Of a DNA stretch of 64,000 nt, positions 49,101 through 57,105 are shown one piece after another. The stretch is taken from the NCBI GenBank assembly GCA_032334235.1, contig JAVSGI010000005.1, forward strand, positions 1,178,001-1,242,000. The letters are read 5' to 3'. Position 1 is the stretch's first letter. Each line of letters begins with the position of its first letter. The notes beneath the pieces were generated by a model. It worked only from the letters and a program-made list of their open reading frames with translations. It searched no databases and was not told the DNA's origin. The translations under genes were made by a program, and so were the position numbers. This DNA comes from Paracoccaceae bacterium Fryx2. Lineage in GTDB: Bacteria; Pseudomonadota; Alphaproteobacteria; Rhodobacterales; Rhodobacteraceae.

Positions 49101-50023
49101 CCATCGACCGTTGTCTGCTCGACCTTGGGCCGCACCTCGCAGGACGCGCAGCGCAGATCGCCCCCGAACCACGACACGATCAGCGAAACCGAGCCGACGC
49201 CGGGCAACTCCTCCCGCAGTTGCCCCAGCGCAGTCGCCAGGTCCGCCTCGCCCGAAGGCGAGTTCACGTTGGCCGACCGGTTCACTCCCGGCCCGTCGGA
49301 GTAATGCACCGGCGTCGTCGCCAGCGCATATTCCCCTGAGCCCGGAATCAGTGCCACCGCGGACACCGCGCGCTGCAGGTCCATCACCTGATCGGCAATT
49401 CCGCCCTGCGCCGCCCGCACCACCTCGAACGAAAACTGCGGCACCCGGTTGCCGAAAGCCGAAAGCCCCAGGTCCTCGATCACCACATAGGCAATGCCGC
49501 GAAACGCCGGTGCCATGCCCGCGCCTTCCACCGCCTCGATCTTCGGGTCGGGCAGTTGCGCCTCATCCCCCGGGTAAAGCCGCAGGTTGACCGACTGCGG
49601 CGAAATCTCGACCCCATCGGCCCAGATCCGCCCGACCGAGGTGATGCGCCCCTCACACAGCGCCACCGCAAGGCTGACCGAATAGGAATACTCCGCCGAC
49701 TTCGGCTTCGGCGCGCCCTTGCCGCCACCCGACCGCGTCACATCCTCCTGAAACCGCGTTGCCCAGATCACCTGCCCGGCAATCCGCACCCGCCCGAACA
49801 CCCGGGCTACGGCGGTGCCCTCGCTGGCCCCCATCAGGCGGAAGCGGTCCACCCGCCCGATCTCGACGGCCTCCGACCCGGCCCCCATCAGCCGCTGGTC
49901 GATCACCCGGCCCAGCGTTGCCCCCACCGCACGGCCGATCACCGCGCCCGAAAGCCCCAGCACCGTGCCGCCAAAGCCCGACCCGATGGCCGCCCCGGCT
50001 GCCGACAGAAGAATGGTCGCCAT
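46130..50023 (-). CDS. GTA orfg15: baseplate multidomain tail protein ('megatron')
   Basis: 1297 residues. The N-terminus is glycine/alanine-rich and hydrophobic (LLSAAGAAIGSGFGGTVLGLSGAVIGRAVGA), followed by a tail-hub-like region. A TIM-barrel-like domain lies around residues 430-760 (HYAHLCALAGGVDAFCIGSEMRGL; DPDIDFVGIDNYMPLSDWRDG; PIRFAEYGCAAIDKGCNQPNKF), then phage-tail and beta-rich C-terminal domains (FGVSQSELPLVLTAAEGRGLAERW). In the RcGTA structure this protein forms the baseplate tip that contacts and penetrates the recipient. It starts directly at the end of orfg14 with no gap. Intact. Confidence 0.92.
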   Translation of the reverse strand: MATILLSAAGAAIGSGFGGTVLGLSGAVIGRAVGATLGRVIDQRLMGAGSEAVEIGRVDRFRLMGASEGTAVARVFGRVRIAGQVIWATRFQEDVTRSGGGKGAPKPKSAEYSYSVSLAVALCEGRITSVGRIWADGVEISPQSVNLRLYPGDEAQLPDPKIEAVEGAGMAPAFRGIAYVVIEDLGLSAFGNRVPQFSFEVVRAAQGGIADQVMDLQRAVSAVALIPGSGEYALATTPVHYSDGPGVNRSANVNSPSGEADLATALGQLREELPGVGSVSLIVSWFGGDLRCASCEVRPKVEQTTVDGEGMPWSVARVARADAVSIVQDAGRPIYGGTPADRSVIEAIAAIRAGGQEVMFYPFILMDQLAGNALPDPWSGAEDQPVLPWRGRITLSQAPGRAGSPDRSALAEAEVAAFFGTAQPGDFSVSGDGVAYSGPDEWGYRRFILHYAHLCALAGGVDAFCIGSEMRGLTQIRGAGDSFPAVAALRVLAGEVRAILGPATKISYAADWSEYFGYHADGNVYFHLDPLWADPDIDFVGIDNYMPLSDWRDGSGHADAGWGTIYNLDYLKANIAGGEGYDWYYDSPEGEAAQVRKPITDGAYGEPWVFRYKDLKGWWSQPHHDRIDGVRAAVASPWVPGSKPIRFAEYGCAAIDKGCNQPNKFLDPKSSESLLPKFSNGRRDDLMQMQYLRAMAEYWGDVAHNPVSESYGAPMVDMARAHVWAWDSRPFPQFPNTTGLWSDGGNYPRGHWLTGRATGQALAAVVAEICERSGVGAFDVSGLYGVVRGYSQAETGAARAALQPLMLAYGFEAVERAGVLQFRMRDARAVRDLALDRLAVSAELDGLVETARAPEAETAGRVRLGYIEAEGNFDLRQAEAIFPDEVSFGVSQSELPLVLTAAEGRGLAERWLAEARVARDGARFALPRSAMDLGAGDVVALEGALYRIDRVEQAEALLIDAVRVEPGVYEPSDAAEERVVPRAFVAPVPTFPVFLDLPLLTGEEVPHAPHVAVAATPWPGSIGVWSSAQDDGYELNRLMVAPAIVGVTQTPLVGARAGLWDRGAPLRLRVFGGALSSASDLAVMNGANAAAIGDGSSDRWEVFQFADAVLVGPQTYELGRRLRGQAGSDGVMPQVWPVGSIVVLLTGAVQQIDLAASARGLARHYRFGAAARGYDDPAVVHRIEAFQGIGLRPFAPVHLEARRQGGDLALSWVRRSRIDGDSWQSSEVPLGEEREAYLLRVVLRDTILREVALTAPGWVYPAGMQAVDGLAGAFRIEVAQVSDRFGPGPFRAIDLVV

Positions 50024-50470
50024 CTATTGCGCTCCCTTCGGAAACTCGAACCTTGCCGCCACCCGCCGCGCCCAGGGGCCCGACAGCGGGCTTTCGATCA
50101 CGCCATGCCCGGTATAGGCATGGACAAAACTCGGGGTGGCCCCCACTTCCGCCGCGATGCCCAGATGCTTGGCGACGCTGCCGCTCCGCATCCGGAACAG
50201 CAGCACGTCGCCGGGCGCGGCATCTGCCAACGCCTTGCGCAACAACCACCGCTCCGCAACAGCCAACAGAACCTCGCGCCCGCCCGGTTCGGCCCAATCC
50301 TGCGTATAGGCCGGGGCGACCTCCGGCTCCGGCCCGCACAGCGCCCGCCAGACACCGCGCAGCAGGCCCAGACAGTCCGTCCCGGCCCCCTTCGTCGAGC
50401 ATTGATGCACATAGGGCGTGCCGATCCAGCCCCGCGCCTCGGCCACAACCCGCGCCCCGAAACCGCTCAT
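50024..50470 (-). CDS. GTA orfg14: NlpC/P60 cell-wall peptidase
   Basis: 148 residues with the NlpC/P60 arrangement: catalytic cysteine in GTDCLGLLRGVW (near residue 33) and histidine in AKHLGIAAEVG (near 102). It is the tail-tip peptidase that opens the recipient's peptidoglycan during DNA delivery. It overlaps orfg13 by four bases. Confidence 0.92.
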   Translation of the reverse strand: MSGFGARVVAEARGWIGTPYVHQCSTKGAGTDCLGLLRGVWRALCGPEPEVAPAYTQDWAEPGGREVLLAVAERWLLRKALADAAPGDVLLFRMRSGSVAKHLGIAAEVGATPSFVHAYTGHGVIESPLSGPWARRVAARFEFPKGAQ

Positions 50471-51345
50471 CGCGCCAGACTCCCGCCATCATTCATGCCG
50501 GCCGACACAGGATAGGTCGTCAGCCAATCTTCACCCGGAATGTAAGGAAAGCCGCGAAAGTTGATGAAATTGTTGAACTTCAGCCGACAGGTCTCTCCCC
50601 GCCTGTCACATCCCGCCTCCAGCCGGACCAGATCGCCCGGCCCGATCTGCGGCCCCAGCGACTGCCACAGCTCCACCTCGCGCCCCGCAGCACTCAGCCG
50701 GTCGTTCTTGATCACGCCCACCATCCCGACCGCCGCGCCCGACAGCACGACCAGCCGCCCGCGCTCGAACCAGCGGTCGTCGAAGCCGCGAAACTCGGCA
50801 AAGCGGAACACCCGGCGGTCCTCGACCAACTCCACCGCCCGCTCGGCAAAATACCCCGGCTGGCCCAGGTCGACCCGGCAGCCGCCGTCACCCAGCACGG
50901 CCGAACAATCGCGCTGATACACCCGCCCCTGCGGCTGGTTCAGCGCTTCGGTCAGCCCGCGCAACTCGACCTGAAACGCCCCCCCCGCCCGCACGATCTC
51001 GCCGAAGGTGCCGCGGAACTGCAACACCCGGTCCTCGACCGAAGCCCAGTTCACCAGCCAGGCGCGCACCTCGGCCCCGTCGAACCGCCCGGCCAGCAGA
51101 TCGGCCTCGCTGACCGCCGCATCCGACAGCGCCCCCATCGCCTCCGAGTTATCCACCGACAGCCCGGTGGTCTGCTGCAACGCCCGCGCCGTCAGCCCCG
51201 AGTCGGCACGGAAAGCCACACCCTCGAACGCCAGATCGCGGTCATGGTCGGTAAAGCCCAGCACCACCGCGTCCCGCCGCACCACGGCCCAGCAGCGGCA
51301 GACGGTTGTGATGCCTCCAGCCAGATGTTCATAGAGCCCCTTCAC
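50467..51345 (-). CDS. GTA orfg13: tail hub protein (DUF2163 family)
   Basis: 292 residues. N-terminal DUF2163 domain (TTVCRCWAVVRRDAVVLGFTDHDRDLAF) and C-terminal region with cysteines in QRDCSAVLGDGGC and EAGCDRRGETCRLKFNN. I recall that the RcGTA hub protein binds an iron-sulfur cluster through such cysteines; the cysteines are seen, the cluster is from family knowledge. It overlaps orfg12 (stop/start ATGA) and orfg14. Confidence 0.92.
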   Translation of the reverse strand: MKGLYEHLAGGITTVCRCWAVVRRDAVVLGFTDHDRDLAFEGVAFRADSGLTARALQQTTGLSVDNSEAMGALSDAAVSEADLLAGRFDGAEVRAWLVNWASVEDRVLQFRGTFGEIVRAGGAFQVELRGLTEALNQPQGRVYQRDCSAVLGDGGCRVDLGQPGYFAERAVELVEDRRVFRFAEFRGFDDRWFERGRLVVLSGAAVGMVGVIKNDRLSAAGREVELWQSLGPQIGPGDLVRLEAGCDRRGETCRLKFNNFINFRGFPYIPGEDWLTTYPVSAGMNDGGSLAR

Positions 51346-51974
51346 ACCCGCACCTCCACCACCGGCACCGAAGGCACATCCCCCGCCTGGAATGACGCGA
51401 CCGAGGTCTGGATCCGGTCGGTATCAAACCGCACCGGCACGTCGAACTCGAACCCGGCCGACACCACCACGCCCACATCCGGCGCCACGTCAAAATGCAC
51501 CTCGCCGCTGGCGGGATCGACCGTGAACTCCAGCCCTTCCACCTTCGGGTCGCCCGCCACCGCCACCCGCACCGTGCCCAGCACCGGCTTCACGATCGGG
51601 CGGACATAGCTTGCCCCGCCCGAAACATAGGTCTTGGCCAGCCGGAACACCGTGGCCTCGCCGTCGCCGACCCCGATCTGCTGATCCTCCGGCCCCACCA
51701 CCCGCGACGCGGCGCAAGACCGGAAATCGGCCCAGTCCTTCCAGCGAAAGCCGAACAACTGCCCGCGCCGCGCCTCGAAAAAGGCGATCAGCGCCTCCAC
51801 GTCATCCAGCGACCGCAGCCCCACCCCGGCATCATAGCGCCTGCGCGAATGGGCCCAGGGCGTGTTGCGCTCCTCGAACCCGTTGGCAAGCGTCACGATT
51901 TCCGTGCGCCGCTCCGGCCCGCCGACCGAGCCGAAGCTCAGGTTGGCCGGAAACCGAACCTCATGAAATCCCAT
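51342..51974 (-). CDS. GTA orfg12: distal tail protein (DUF2460 / TIGR02217)
   Basis: 210 residues with the family opening FHEVRFPANLSFGSVGGPERRTEIVTL, GFEERNTPWAHSRRRYDAGVGLRSLDD and FEARRGQLFGFRWKDWADF. It forms the ring joining tail tube and baseplate. Nine bases separate it from orfg11. Confidence 0.93.
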   Translation of the reverse strand: MGFHEVRFPANLSFGSVGGPERRTEIVTLANGFEERNTPWAHSRRRYDAGVGLRSLDDVEALIAFFEARRGQLFGFRWKDWADFRSCAASRVVGPEDQQIGVGDGEATVFRLAKTYVSGGASYVRPIVKPVLGTVRVAVAGDPKVEGLEFTVDPASGEVHFDVAPDVGVVVSAGFEFDVPVRFDTDRIQTSVASFQAGDVPSVPVVEVRV

Positions 51975-51983
51975 TGCCCGCCC

Positions 51984-52637
51984 TCACCTGTTCCGCTGTC
52001 CGCGCGCCAGCGCCCGGCTGGCCTGCGCCGCAATCTGCCCCTGGCTGCGCTGAAACCCCTGCACATCCGGGGTCGAGATGTTCATCACCACCGTGATCGG
52101 CCGCCCGCCGCCGGCACTCTGCACGCCCAGCCGCCCGTCGGCGCCGCGTGCCAGCGGCATGATCGCCTCCGGCCCCGCCTCGCCCATCAGCCCGCGCCCG
52201 CCGCGCATCGCAAAACTGGTCGGGGAGGATACAATCCCGCCCCGGGCAAAGGGCATCACCCGGCCCTGCGCGAATGCCCCGCCATCGGCAAACGGCATGG
52301 CCCCGCCCAAGAGCGCATTCATACCGTTGGCCAGAAACCCGCCCAGCGCGTTCTGCACCGGCTTCATCGCCACGCCATAGACGGTATCGACCATCGACTT
52401 CGCCACCATGCGCAGCGCGTCCTGAAGCTTCAGCCCGTCGAACACCAACCCGTCGAAGGCCCGCCGCAAGCCGCCGCCGATGCCGGTCGAAAGCGTGTTC
52501 ACCTCGCGCCCGGTGAACACCAGGCTGTCACGCATCCGCGCCAGTTCGCCCTCGAACACCGACACCATGCCCGCCGTGCCGCCCAGCGTCGCCTCAAGCG
52601 CCGCCACCTGGTCCTCCAGGCCCTGCAGATCAACCAT
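51984..52637 (-). CDS. GTA orfg11: tail tape-measure protein
   Basis: 217 residues, short for a tape measure but right for the short GTA tail. An N-terminal coiled coil (QGLEDQVAALEATLGGTAGMVSVFEGELARM) precedes amphipathic and glycine-rich segments typical of phage tape measures (FADGGAFAQGRVMPFARGGIVSSPTSF, GLMGEAGPEAIMPLARGADGRLGV). It overlaps orfg10.1 by 8 bases. Confidence 0.9.
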   Translation of the reverse strand: MVDLQGLEDQVAALEATLGGTAGMVSVFEGELARMRDSLVFTGREVNTLSTGIGGGLRRAFDGLVFDGLKLQDALRMVAKSMVDTVYGVAMKPVQNALGGFLANGMNALLGGAMPFADGGAFAQGRVMPFARGGIVSSPTSFAMRGGRGLMGEAGPEAIMPLARGADGRLGVQSAGGGRPITVVMNISTPDVQGFQRSQGQIAAQASRALARGQRNR

Positions 52638-52833
52638 CGCCCTGTCCTTTCCTCACATCCGGGAATGCCGCCGCCAGTTCCTCCAGCCGCGCCCGCGTCA
52701 GGGGGGCGGCGGTCCGCTCCACCCCCAGCATGATGCGCAACTCGACCGGCGAAAGCCGCCAGAACGCATCCGGGGCCAGCCCCAGCCCGTTCAGCCCGGC
52801 CCGCATCAGCCCCGGCCAGTCGATGTCGCTCAT
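52630..52833 (-). CDS. GTA orfg10.1: tail assembly chaperone
   Basis: A 67-residue protein from ATG 52833 (MSDIDWPGLMRAGLNGLGL... FWRLSPVELRIMLG), of the phage tail assembly chaperone type (TIGR02216-like). It overlaps the orfg10 stop by four bases (ATGA). Small, but well supported by the conserved FWRLSPVEL segment and by its place between g10 and g11. Confidence 0.88.
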   Translation of the reverse strand: MSDIDWPGLMRAGLNGLGLAPDAFWRLSPVELRIMLGVERTAAPLTRARLEELAAAFPDVRKGQGDG

Positions 52834-53153
52834 GTCTCGCCCGGCAGCGCGAAGGCCCGCGCCAGCAGTTCCGCCGCCGCCCGCGCCGCCTCGACCGGCC
52901 CGCCGCCAATCTCCACGGTGCGCAGATCGGCGGCGGTGCCCTGCCAGCCGCCGCCCCGCAACCCGGCCACGATCAGCGCCAGAACGTCGCGGGTCGAAAA
53001 CCGCCCGCCCTCGAACCGTTCCACCAGCGCAATCAGCGACCCGGTCTCCAGCGCCGCCTCCAGTTCCGCCAGCGCCCCCAGCGTCAGCTTCGCCACATGG
53101 CGCTGGCCGTCCAGCCAGATCGCCACCTCTCCGGCCCAGGGGTTCGCCATCAC
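52830..53153 (-). CDS. GTA orfg10: conserved GTA tail protein
   Basis: 107 residues (start at 53153 or the next ATG at 53150), with the gene-transfer-agent family pattern ANPWAGEVAIWLDGQRHVAKLTLGALAELEAAL... STRDVLALIVAGLRGGG. Probably a tail assembly factor encoded between the major tail protein and the tape measure. Overlaps both neighbours. Confidence 0.88.
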   Translation of the reverse strand: MMANPWAGEVAIWLDGQRHVAKLTLGALAELEAALETGSLIALVERFEGGRFSTRDVLALIVAGLRGGGWQGTAADLRTVEIGGGPVEAARAAAELLARAFALPGET

Positions 53154-53563
53154 AGCGCCACAAAGCTCAGCACACCGGCCGAGGCCAGCGTCAGCTCATA
53201 GGTCGCCTCGCCGTTGTGGCTGCCCGCATATTCGATCGCGCTGATCTGGAACGCGCCCTGCACGACTCCGAAGCTGGGGATGATCACCTGAAACGCCGGC
53301 ACCTCGCCGTCGAAAAAGATCTGCCGCGCCCGCTCGTCGGTATTCGCATCGCGAAACACCCCCGAGCCCGAGATCGAGGCCGATTTCACCCCCGCCCCCG
53401 CCAGCAGCTCGCGCCAGCCGCCCGCACTTTCCAGCGAGGTCACATCCACCGTTTCGGCGTTGAAGCTGATCCGCGTGGCGCGCAGCCCCGCGATGGTCTC
53501 GAACTGGCCGTCGCCGGTCAGGTCAAGCTTGATCAGAAGGTCCTTGCCGCTCTGCACTGCCAT
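53150..53563 (-). CDS. GTA orfg9: major tail tube protein
   Basis: 137 residues from ATG 53563 (GGAG upstream; product MAVQSGKDLLIKLDLTGDG). TP901-1-type major tail protein: ETIAGLRATRISFNAETVDVTSLESAGGWRELL and a beta-rich C-terminus ending ELTLASAGVLSFVAL. It polymerises into the tail tube. There are 48 bases between it and orfg8. Confidence 0.92.
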   Translation of the reverse strand: MAVQSGKDLLIKLDLTGDGQFETIAGLRATRISFNAETVDVTSLESAGGWRELLAGAGVKSASISGSGVFRDANTDERARQIFFDGEVPAFQVIIPSFGVVQGAFQISAIEYAGSHNGEATYELTLASAGVLSFVAL

Positions 53564-53611
53564 GTCAGTCTCCGATCCTGGAAAGAAGGCGGCACCCGCC
53601 GCCAAGGAAAA

Positions 53612-54001
53612 TCACCCTTCAACCCGCGCCCGGAAGGTCATGTCGATCCGCCGCGCGCTGCCCGCATCCAGCCGCCGCGCAGTGGCCCGCACGAAGGTCA
53701 GCCCCACCAGCCGCCCCCGCGCCAGCACCAGCCCCGCATCGACCAGCGCATCCGACACCGCCACGGCAATGCCCTTGGCCGCCAGAAACCCCTCCGCATC
53801 GCTGATCACGCTGATGACGAAGCGATGCTCCGCCCCCGGCCCGGTCTTGTCGGATAGATCGCGCGCCTCCTCCGGCCCGATCAGCACGAAGGTTCCCGCC
53901 CCCGCGCCACCCGGCACGGCGTCATGGACCGGCACGGCCAGCACGCCCGTCAGCCGCTGGTAAACCGCCGCCTGCAAGGCGGCCGCCACGCCATAGCTCA
54001 T
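53612..54001 (-). CDS. GTA orfg8: tail terminator (DUF3168)
   Basis: 129 residues from ATG 54001 (MSYGVAAALQAAVYQRLT). DUF3168 pattern: a start helix, PVHDAVPGG...TFVLIGPEEARDLSDKT, then HRFVISVISDAEGFLAAKGIA. It caps the tail tube at the neck. ATG overlaps the orfg7 stop (ATGA). Confidence 0.92.
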   Translation of the reverse strand: MSYGVAAALQAAVYQRLTGVLAVPVHDAVPGGAGAGTFVLIGPEEARDLSDKTGPGAEHRFVISVISDAEGFLAAKGIAVAVSDALVDAGLVLARGRLVGLTFVRATARRLDAGSARRIDMTFRARVEG

Positions 54002-54333
54002 GCCGGCACCTCCTCGCGGGCGAAGCACAGAAGGTATTGCCCGCCCGGATCGCGCTCGGTCACGGCCAGAATGGCGAACACCCGCGCCCCGTCGCGGAAC
54101 CGCTGTTCCGGCAGGGGCCGCGAGGCCGCCCCCTGCGGTGCCCCCCGCACCGTGATGCGGTAAGGCACCGAGGCGAGCGTCACCTCCTCGCCCGCCACCT
54201 CGCGCCCCGCCCCCGGCACCACCTCGGCCCAGAGCGTGCCCAGCGCCACCCAGCTTTCGGCAAATCCGCCCGCCCCATCGGGCACGCGCACCGCACCCTC
54301 CAGAACCAGCGCCCGGCTCAGATGCACGTTCAT
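53998..54333 (-). CDS. GTA orfg7: head-tail adaptor (stopper)
   Basis: 111 residues from ATG 54333 (MNVHLSRALVLEGAVRVPDGAGGF), with the adaptor pattern ESWVALGTLWAEVVPGAGRE and ASVPYRITVRGAP. Part of the neck between portal and tail. Overlaps the end of orfg6 by four bases. Confidence 0.9.
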   Translation of the reverse strand: MNVHLSRALVLEGAVRVPDGAGGFAESWVALGTLWAEVVPGAGREVAGEEVTLASVPYRITVRGAPQGAASRPLPEQRFRDGARVFAILAVTERDPGGQYLLCFAREEVPA

Positions 54334-54929
54334 GCCGCACCCCCGCCCAGCACCCGCACCGTGCGCCAGCGTTCGATCAGCGTCACCACGCCGAACGGCA
54401 AACCACCGTCGCGCAGCCCCGCCTCGTGCCGCCGCTCGTAATATTCCGCCGCCAGCAGCAGCACCGCTTGCGCCAGATCGGCCGGAACCGCCGCCCATGC
54501 CGCGCCGAAACCTGCCTCGAACACCACCTCGACCCGCCCCGCCACCGGCACCAGCGGAAGCAGCGCGCCCGCCGCCGCCAGCTTCGGGCGATGCGTGTCC
54601 TGCACCAGCCGATACCGCGCCGGGTCAACCAGCACCGCCACCCCGCCCGCATCGACCAGCGTCACCGACACCACCGCCGCCACCGGCGCCACCGGCAGCG
54701 CCTGCTCGCCGCCATGTCGCCAGTCCGGCAAACTCAACTGGAACCGGCGCGCAATCAGCACCTTGCCGATCCGCCCCTCGATCGCCGCCATCGCGGCGCG
54801 CAGATAGCTTTCGATCAGCGCATCCTGCATGCCGTCATCGGCAAACCCGGTGCCCAGCCGCAGATGGTCCTTCAGCGCCTGCACCGGCAAGGCGGCGCCC
54901 GGCACGCTGGTCTGCTCGATCAACATCAT
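54330..54929 (-). CDS. GTA orfg6: head-tail connector (gp6-like adaptor)
   Basis: 199 residues from the ATG pair at 54929/54926 with GGAGAG upstream. Starts MLIEQTSVPGAALPVQALKDHLRLG, with an ESYLRAAMAAIEGRIGKVLIARRF helix and the phage connector pattern LAQAVLLLAAEYYERRHEAG. It forms the ring under the portal. About 140 bases follow the capsid gene before its start. Confidence 0.92.
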   Translation of the reverse strand: MMLIEQTSVPGAALPVQALKDHLRLGTGFADDGMQDALIESYLRAAMAAIEGRIGKVLIARRFQLSLPDWRHGGEQALPVAPVAAVVSVTLVDAGGVAVLVDPARYRLVQDTHRPKLAAAGALLPLVPVAGRVEVVFEAGFGAAWAAVPADLAQAVLLLAAEYYERRHEAGLRDGGLPFGVVTLIERWRTVRVLGGGAA

Positions 54930-55068
54930 GAAATCTCTCCGAAACCCCTGAAGATCATGGACGCGCGCCCCGCACCGCTCGGACGGAGGGGGAGCAGCTA
55001 GACGGCACGGCAAGTCCGGCGCGCGTCCAGGGGACCGGGCTGTTACCCCCGGCCCTTCGCGATGCCGG

Positions 55069-56265
55069 TCAGGACACCGCGAATTTCAGCAGCTTGATCG
55101 CCGCAAAGTCGCTGACATCGCCGCCAACTCGCTTGCTGGCATAGAACAGCACATGCGGCTTGGCCGAGAACGGGTCGCGCAGCACGCGCAGATCGGGGCG
55201 TTCCGCGATGGTATAGCCGCTGGCAAAGTCGCCAAAGGCCACAGCATAGGCATTGGCCGCAATGTCAGGCATGTCCTCGGCGATCAGCACCGGATAGCCC
55301 ATCAGCCGCGCCGGTTCCCCCGCCGCCAGCCCGTCAGACCACAGGAAGCGGCCGTCGGCATCCTTCATCTTGCGCACGGCACCCGCGGTTTTCGAGTTCA
55401 TCACGAAGGCCGCATTGGCGCGGTAGGTCGCATCCAGCGCATAGACCAGATCGACAATCGCATCCGCCGAGTTGACCGAGGCGAAATCGCCCGCCGCCCC
55501 GGTCGCGATGTAACCCAGCCTGCCCCAGGCCCAGACCCCGTCCGCAACCTTGGTGTGGGTCAGAAAGCCCTTGGGCTTGTCGATGCCATCACCCGAAACG
55601 AATGCCGACGCTTCGGCCCGGGCGAACTTGTCTGCGATGCGCCCCGCCAGCCAGCCTTCCACGTCGAAGGCGCTGTCGTCCAGCAGGCGCTGGCTCGCCT
55701 TCGGCATCGCAGAAAGCTCGTGCAGCACGATGGAAATCCGCTCGATCTGCGGCGTGGCGCTTTCGGTGATCGCCCCGGCCTCGGTGGCCCAGCCCGAACC
55801 GACATCCGTATGGTCGATCAGCACATCGAAGCTGGTCGCCTCGACCTGCACCACATTGGCAATCGCCCGGATCGACGAGGTCGACTTCAGCGACGACCGG
55901 ATCAGATCGGCAGTCTGCGGGTCCACCAGATAGCCGCCCTCGGCCGCAACCGAGGTGTTCAGCGCCTTGCCTTCCAGCACGAGGCCGCGCAGGGCGTCGT
56001 CATCGCCCGAACGCAGATAGGCGTCGAACGCCTTGGTGTGAGGCACTTCCACCTCGGCATGGGCCGAAAGTGCGGGGCGCCCGTAGGTCATGGTTTTCCG
56101 ATCCAGCATGGTCAAACGCTCTTCCTGTTGTTGCAACGCGGTCTTCATCTCGTCCTGAAAGCCCTTGAAAGCCTTCAGAAATCCGGCCATCGCGGATTTC
56201 ACTTCCGCACCCGGATGCAGGGCCTGGGGCAAAGCCCCACCGGCCCGAGCCTCTCTCTCGGTCAT
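55069..56265 (-). CDS. GTA orfg5: major capsid protein (HK97 fold)
   Basis: 398 residues. An N-terminal helical scaffold-like segment (about 1-60, FLKAFKGFQDEMKTALQQQEERLTML) is expected to be removed by the orfg4 protease. The HK97 capsid domain follows (EGGYLVDPQTADLIRSSLKSTSSIR, DIAANAYAVAFGDFASGYTIAERPDLRVLRDPF). The most abundant GTA particle protein. 33 bases separate it from orfg4. Confidence 0.95.
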   Translation of the reverse strand: MTEREARAGGALPQALHPGAEVKSAMAGFLKAFKGFQDEMKTALQQQEERLTMLDRKTMTYGRPALSAHAEVEVPHTKAFDAYLRSGDDDALRGLVLEGKALNTSVAAEGGYLVDPQTADLIRSSLKSTSSIRAIANVVQVEATSFDVLIDHTDVGSGWATEAGAITESATPQIERISIVLHELSAMPKASQRLLDDSAFDVEGWLAGRIADKFARAEASAFVSGDGIDKPKGFLTHTKVADGVWAWGRLGYIATGAAGDFASVNSADAIVDLVYALDATYRANAAFVMNSKTAGAVRKMKDADGRFLWSDGLAAGEPARLMGYPVLIAEDMPDIAANAYAVAFGDFASGYTIAERPDLRVLRDPFSAKPHVLFYASKRVGGDVSDFAAIKLLKFAVS

Positions 56266-56298
56266 ATCGTCTCCTCAAGCTTGGTCGTGAAAGGCCGC

Positions 56299-56856
56299 CT
56301 ACAGCCCGGCCATGCCCTGACGCGCATCTTCGAAAAGCTGCGCCAGTTCGCGCCAGTCTTCCGGGCTCTCGCCCTTCGCCGAAACCCGCGCCTCGGGAAG
56401 CATCGGAAAGGTCACCAGCGAGACCTCCCAAAGCTCCAGCTCGGCAAGCAGCCGCTGCCCCTTGCCGTCGCGTTCCGCCCGCAGCGTGCGATAGCCGATC
56501 GACAAGCCGTCAATCGCCCCCGCCGCCAGCAGGGCCGCAGCCTCGCGGCCCCGTTCCACCTCGCCCAGGATGCGGCCCTTGACGTAAAGCCCGGTCGCAT
56601 CCTCGCGCACCTCGTCCCACACGCCGATCGGTTGCGCCGGATCATGCTGCCACAGCATCTTGACCCGCCGTCCCTCGGCAATCAGCCGCGCCAGGCTGGC
56701 GGCATAGGCCCCCGCCTGCACCACGTCCCCGCCCTGATCGCGCCGCCCGAACAGCGAGGCATAGCCCTCAACCACCCGGCCGTCCGTCACCGTGATCCCG
56801 GCCTCGGGCCGGTGGAACTTGCGTTCCGGTGCCCCGAAATCATACCCTTGCAGCAT
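56299..56856 (-). CDS. GTA orfg4: HK97-type prohead protease
   Basis: 185 residues with the herpesvirus-like serine protease pattern of caudoviral prohead proteases: EGYASLFGRRDQGGDVVQAGAY, RVKMLWQHDPAQPIG with the catalytic histidine, and AIDGLSIGYRTL with the serine, then ELELWEVSLVTFPML. It matures the capsid. Three bases from orfg3.5. Confidence 0.94.
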   Translation of the reverse strand: MLQGYDFGAPERKFHRPEAGITVTDGRVVEGYASLFGRRDQGGDVVQAGAYAASLARLIAEGRRVKMLWQHDPAQPIGVWDEVREDATGLYVKGRILGEVERGREAAALLAAGAIDGLSIGYRTLRAERDGKGQRLLAELELWEVSLVTFPMLPEARVSAKGESPEDWRELAQLFEDARQGMAGL

Positions 56857-56859
56857 CGC

Positions 56860-57105
56860 TCACCTCATCGCCGCTTTCAGAACCGCCTCAGCCCCCTGCG
56901 CCAGCAGAAAGGCCGCAACCCCGTAAACCCCCAGCCAGATGCGCTTTTCCAGCCGCTCCAGCGCGGCATCGATCTGCCCCAGCCGGTAATCCAGCGCGCC
57001 CCAGCGTTCCTCCAGCACGCGCTCGTTGGCCTCGATCCGCGCCTGCGCCGCATCGAAACTGTCGTAGAGGAAACGCGACCCGCCGCCCGAATTGCGCGCG
57101 CTCAT
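56860..57105 (-). CDS. GTA orfg3.5: small head-formation protein
   Basis: 81 residues from ATG 57105 (MSARNSGGGSRFLYDSFDAAQARIEANERVL), overlapping the orfg3 stop (ATGA). A predicted coiled coil (EANERVLEERWGALDYRLGQIDAALERLEKR) precedes a C-terminal hydrophobic helix (IWLGVYGVAAFLLAQGA), so it could be membrane- or capsid-associated. Specific to GTA clusters as far as I know. Confidence 0.88.
   Translation of the reverse strand: MSARNSGGGSRFLYDSFDAAQARIEANERVLEERWGALDYRLGQIDAALERLEKRIWLGVYGVAAFLLAQGAEAVLKAAMR

Noticed and set aside
46994-49339. 781-codon frame opposite GTA orfg15
   Set aside because: Antisense shadow rich in Arg, Pro and His, typical of third-position GC bias.
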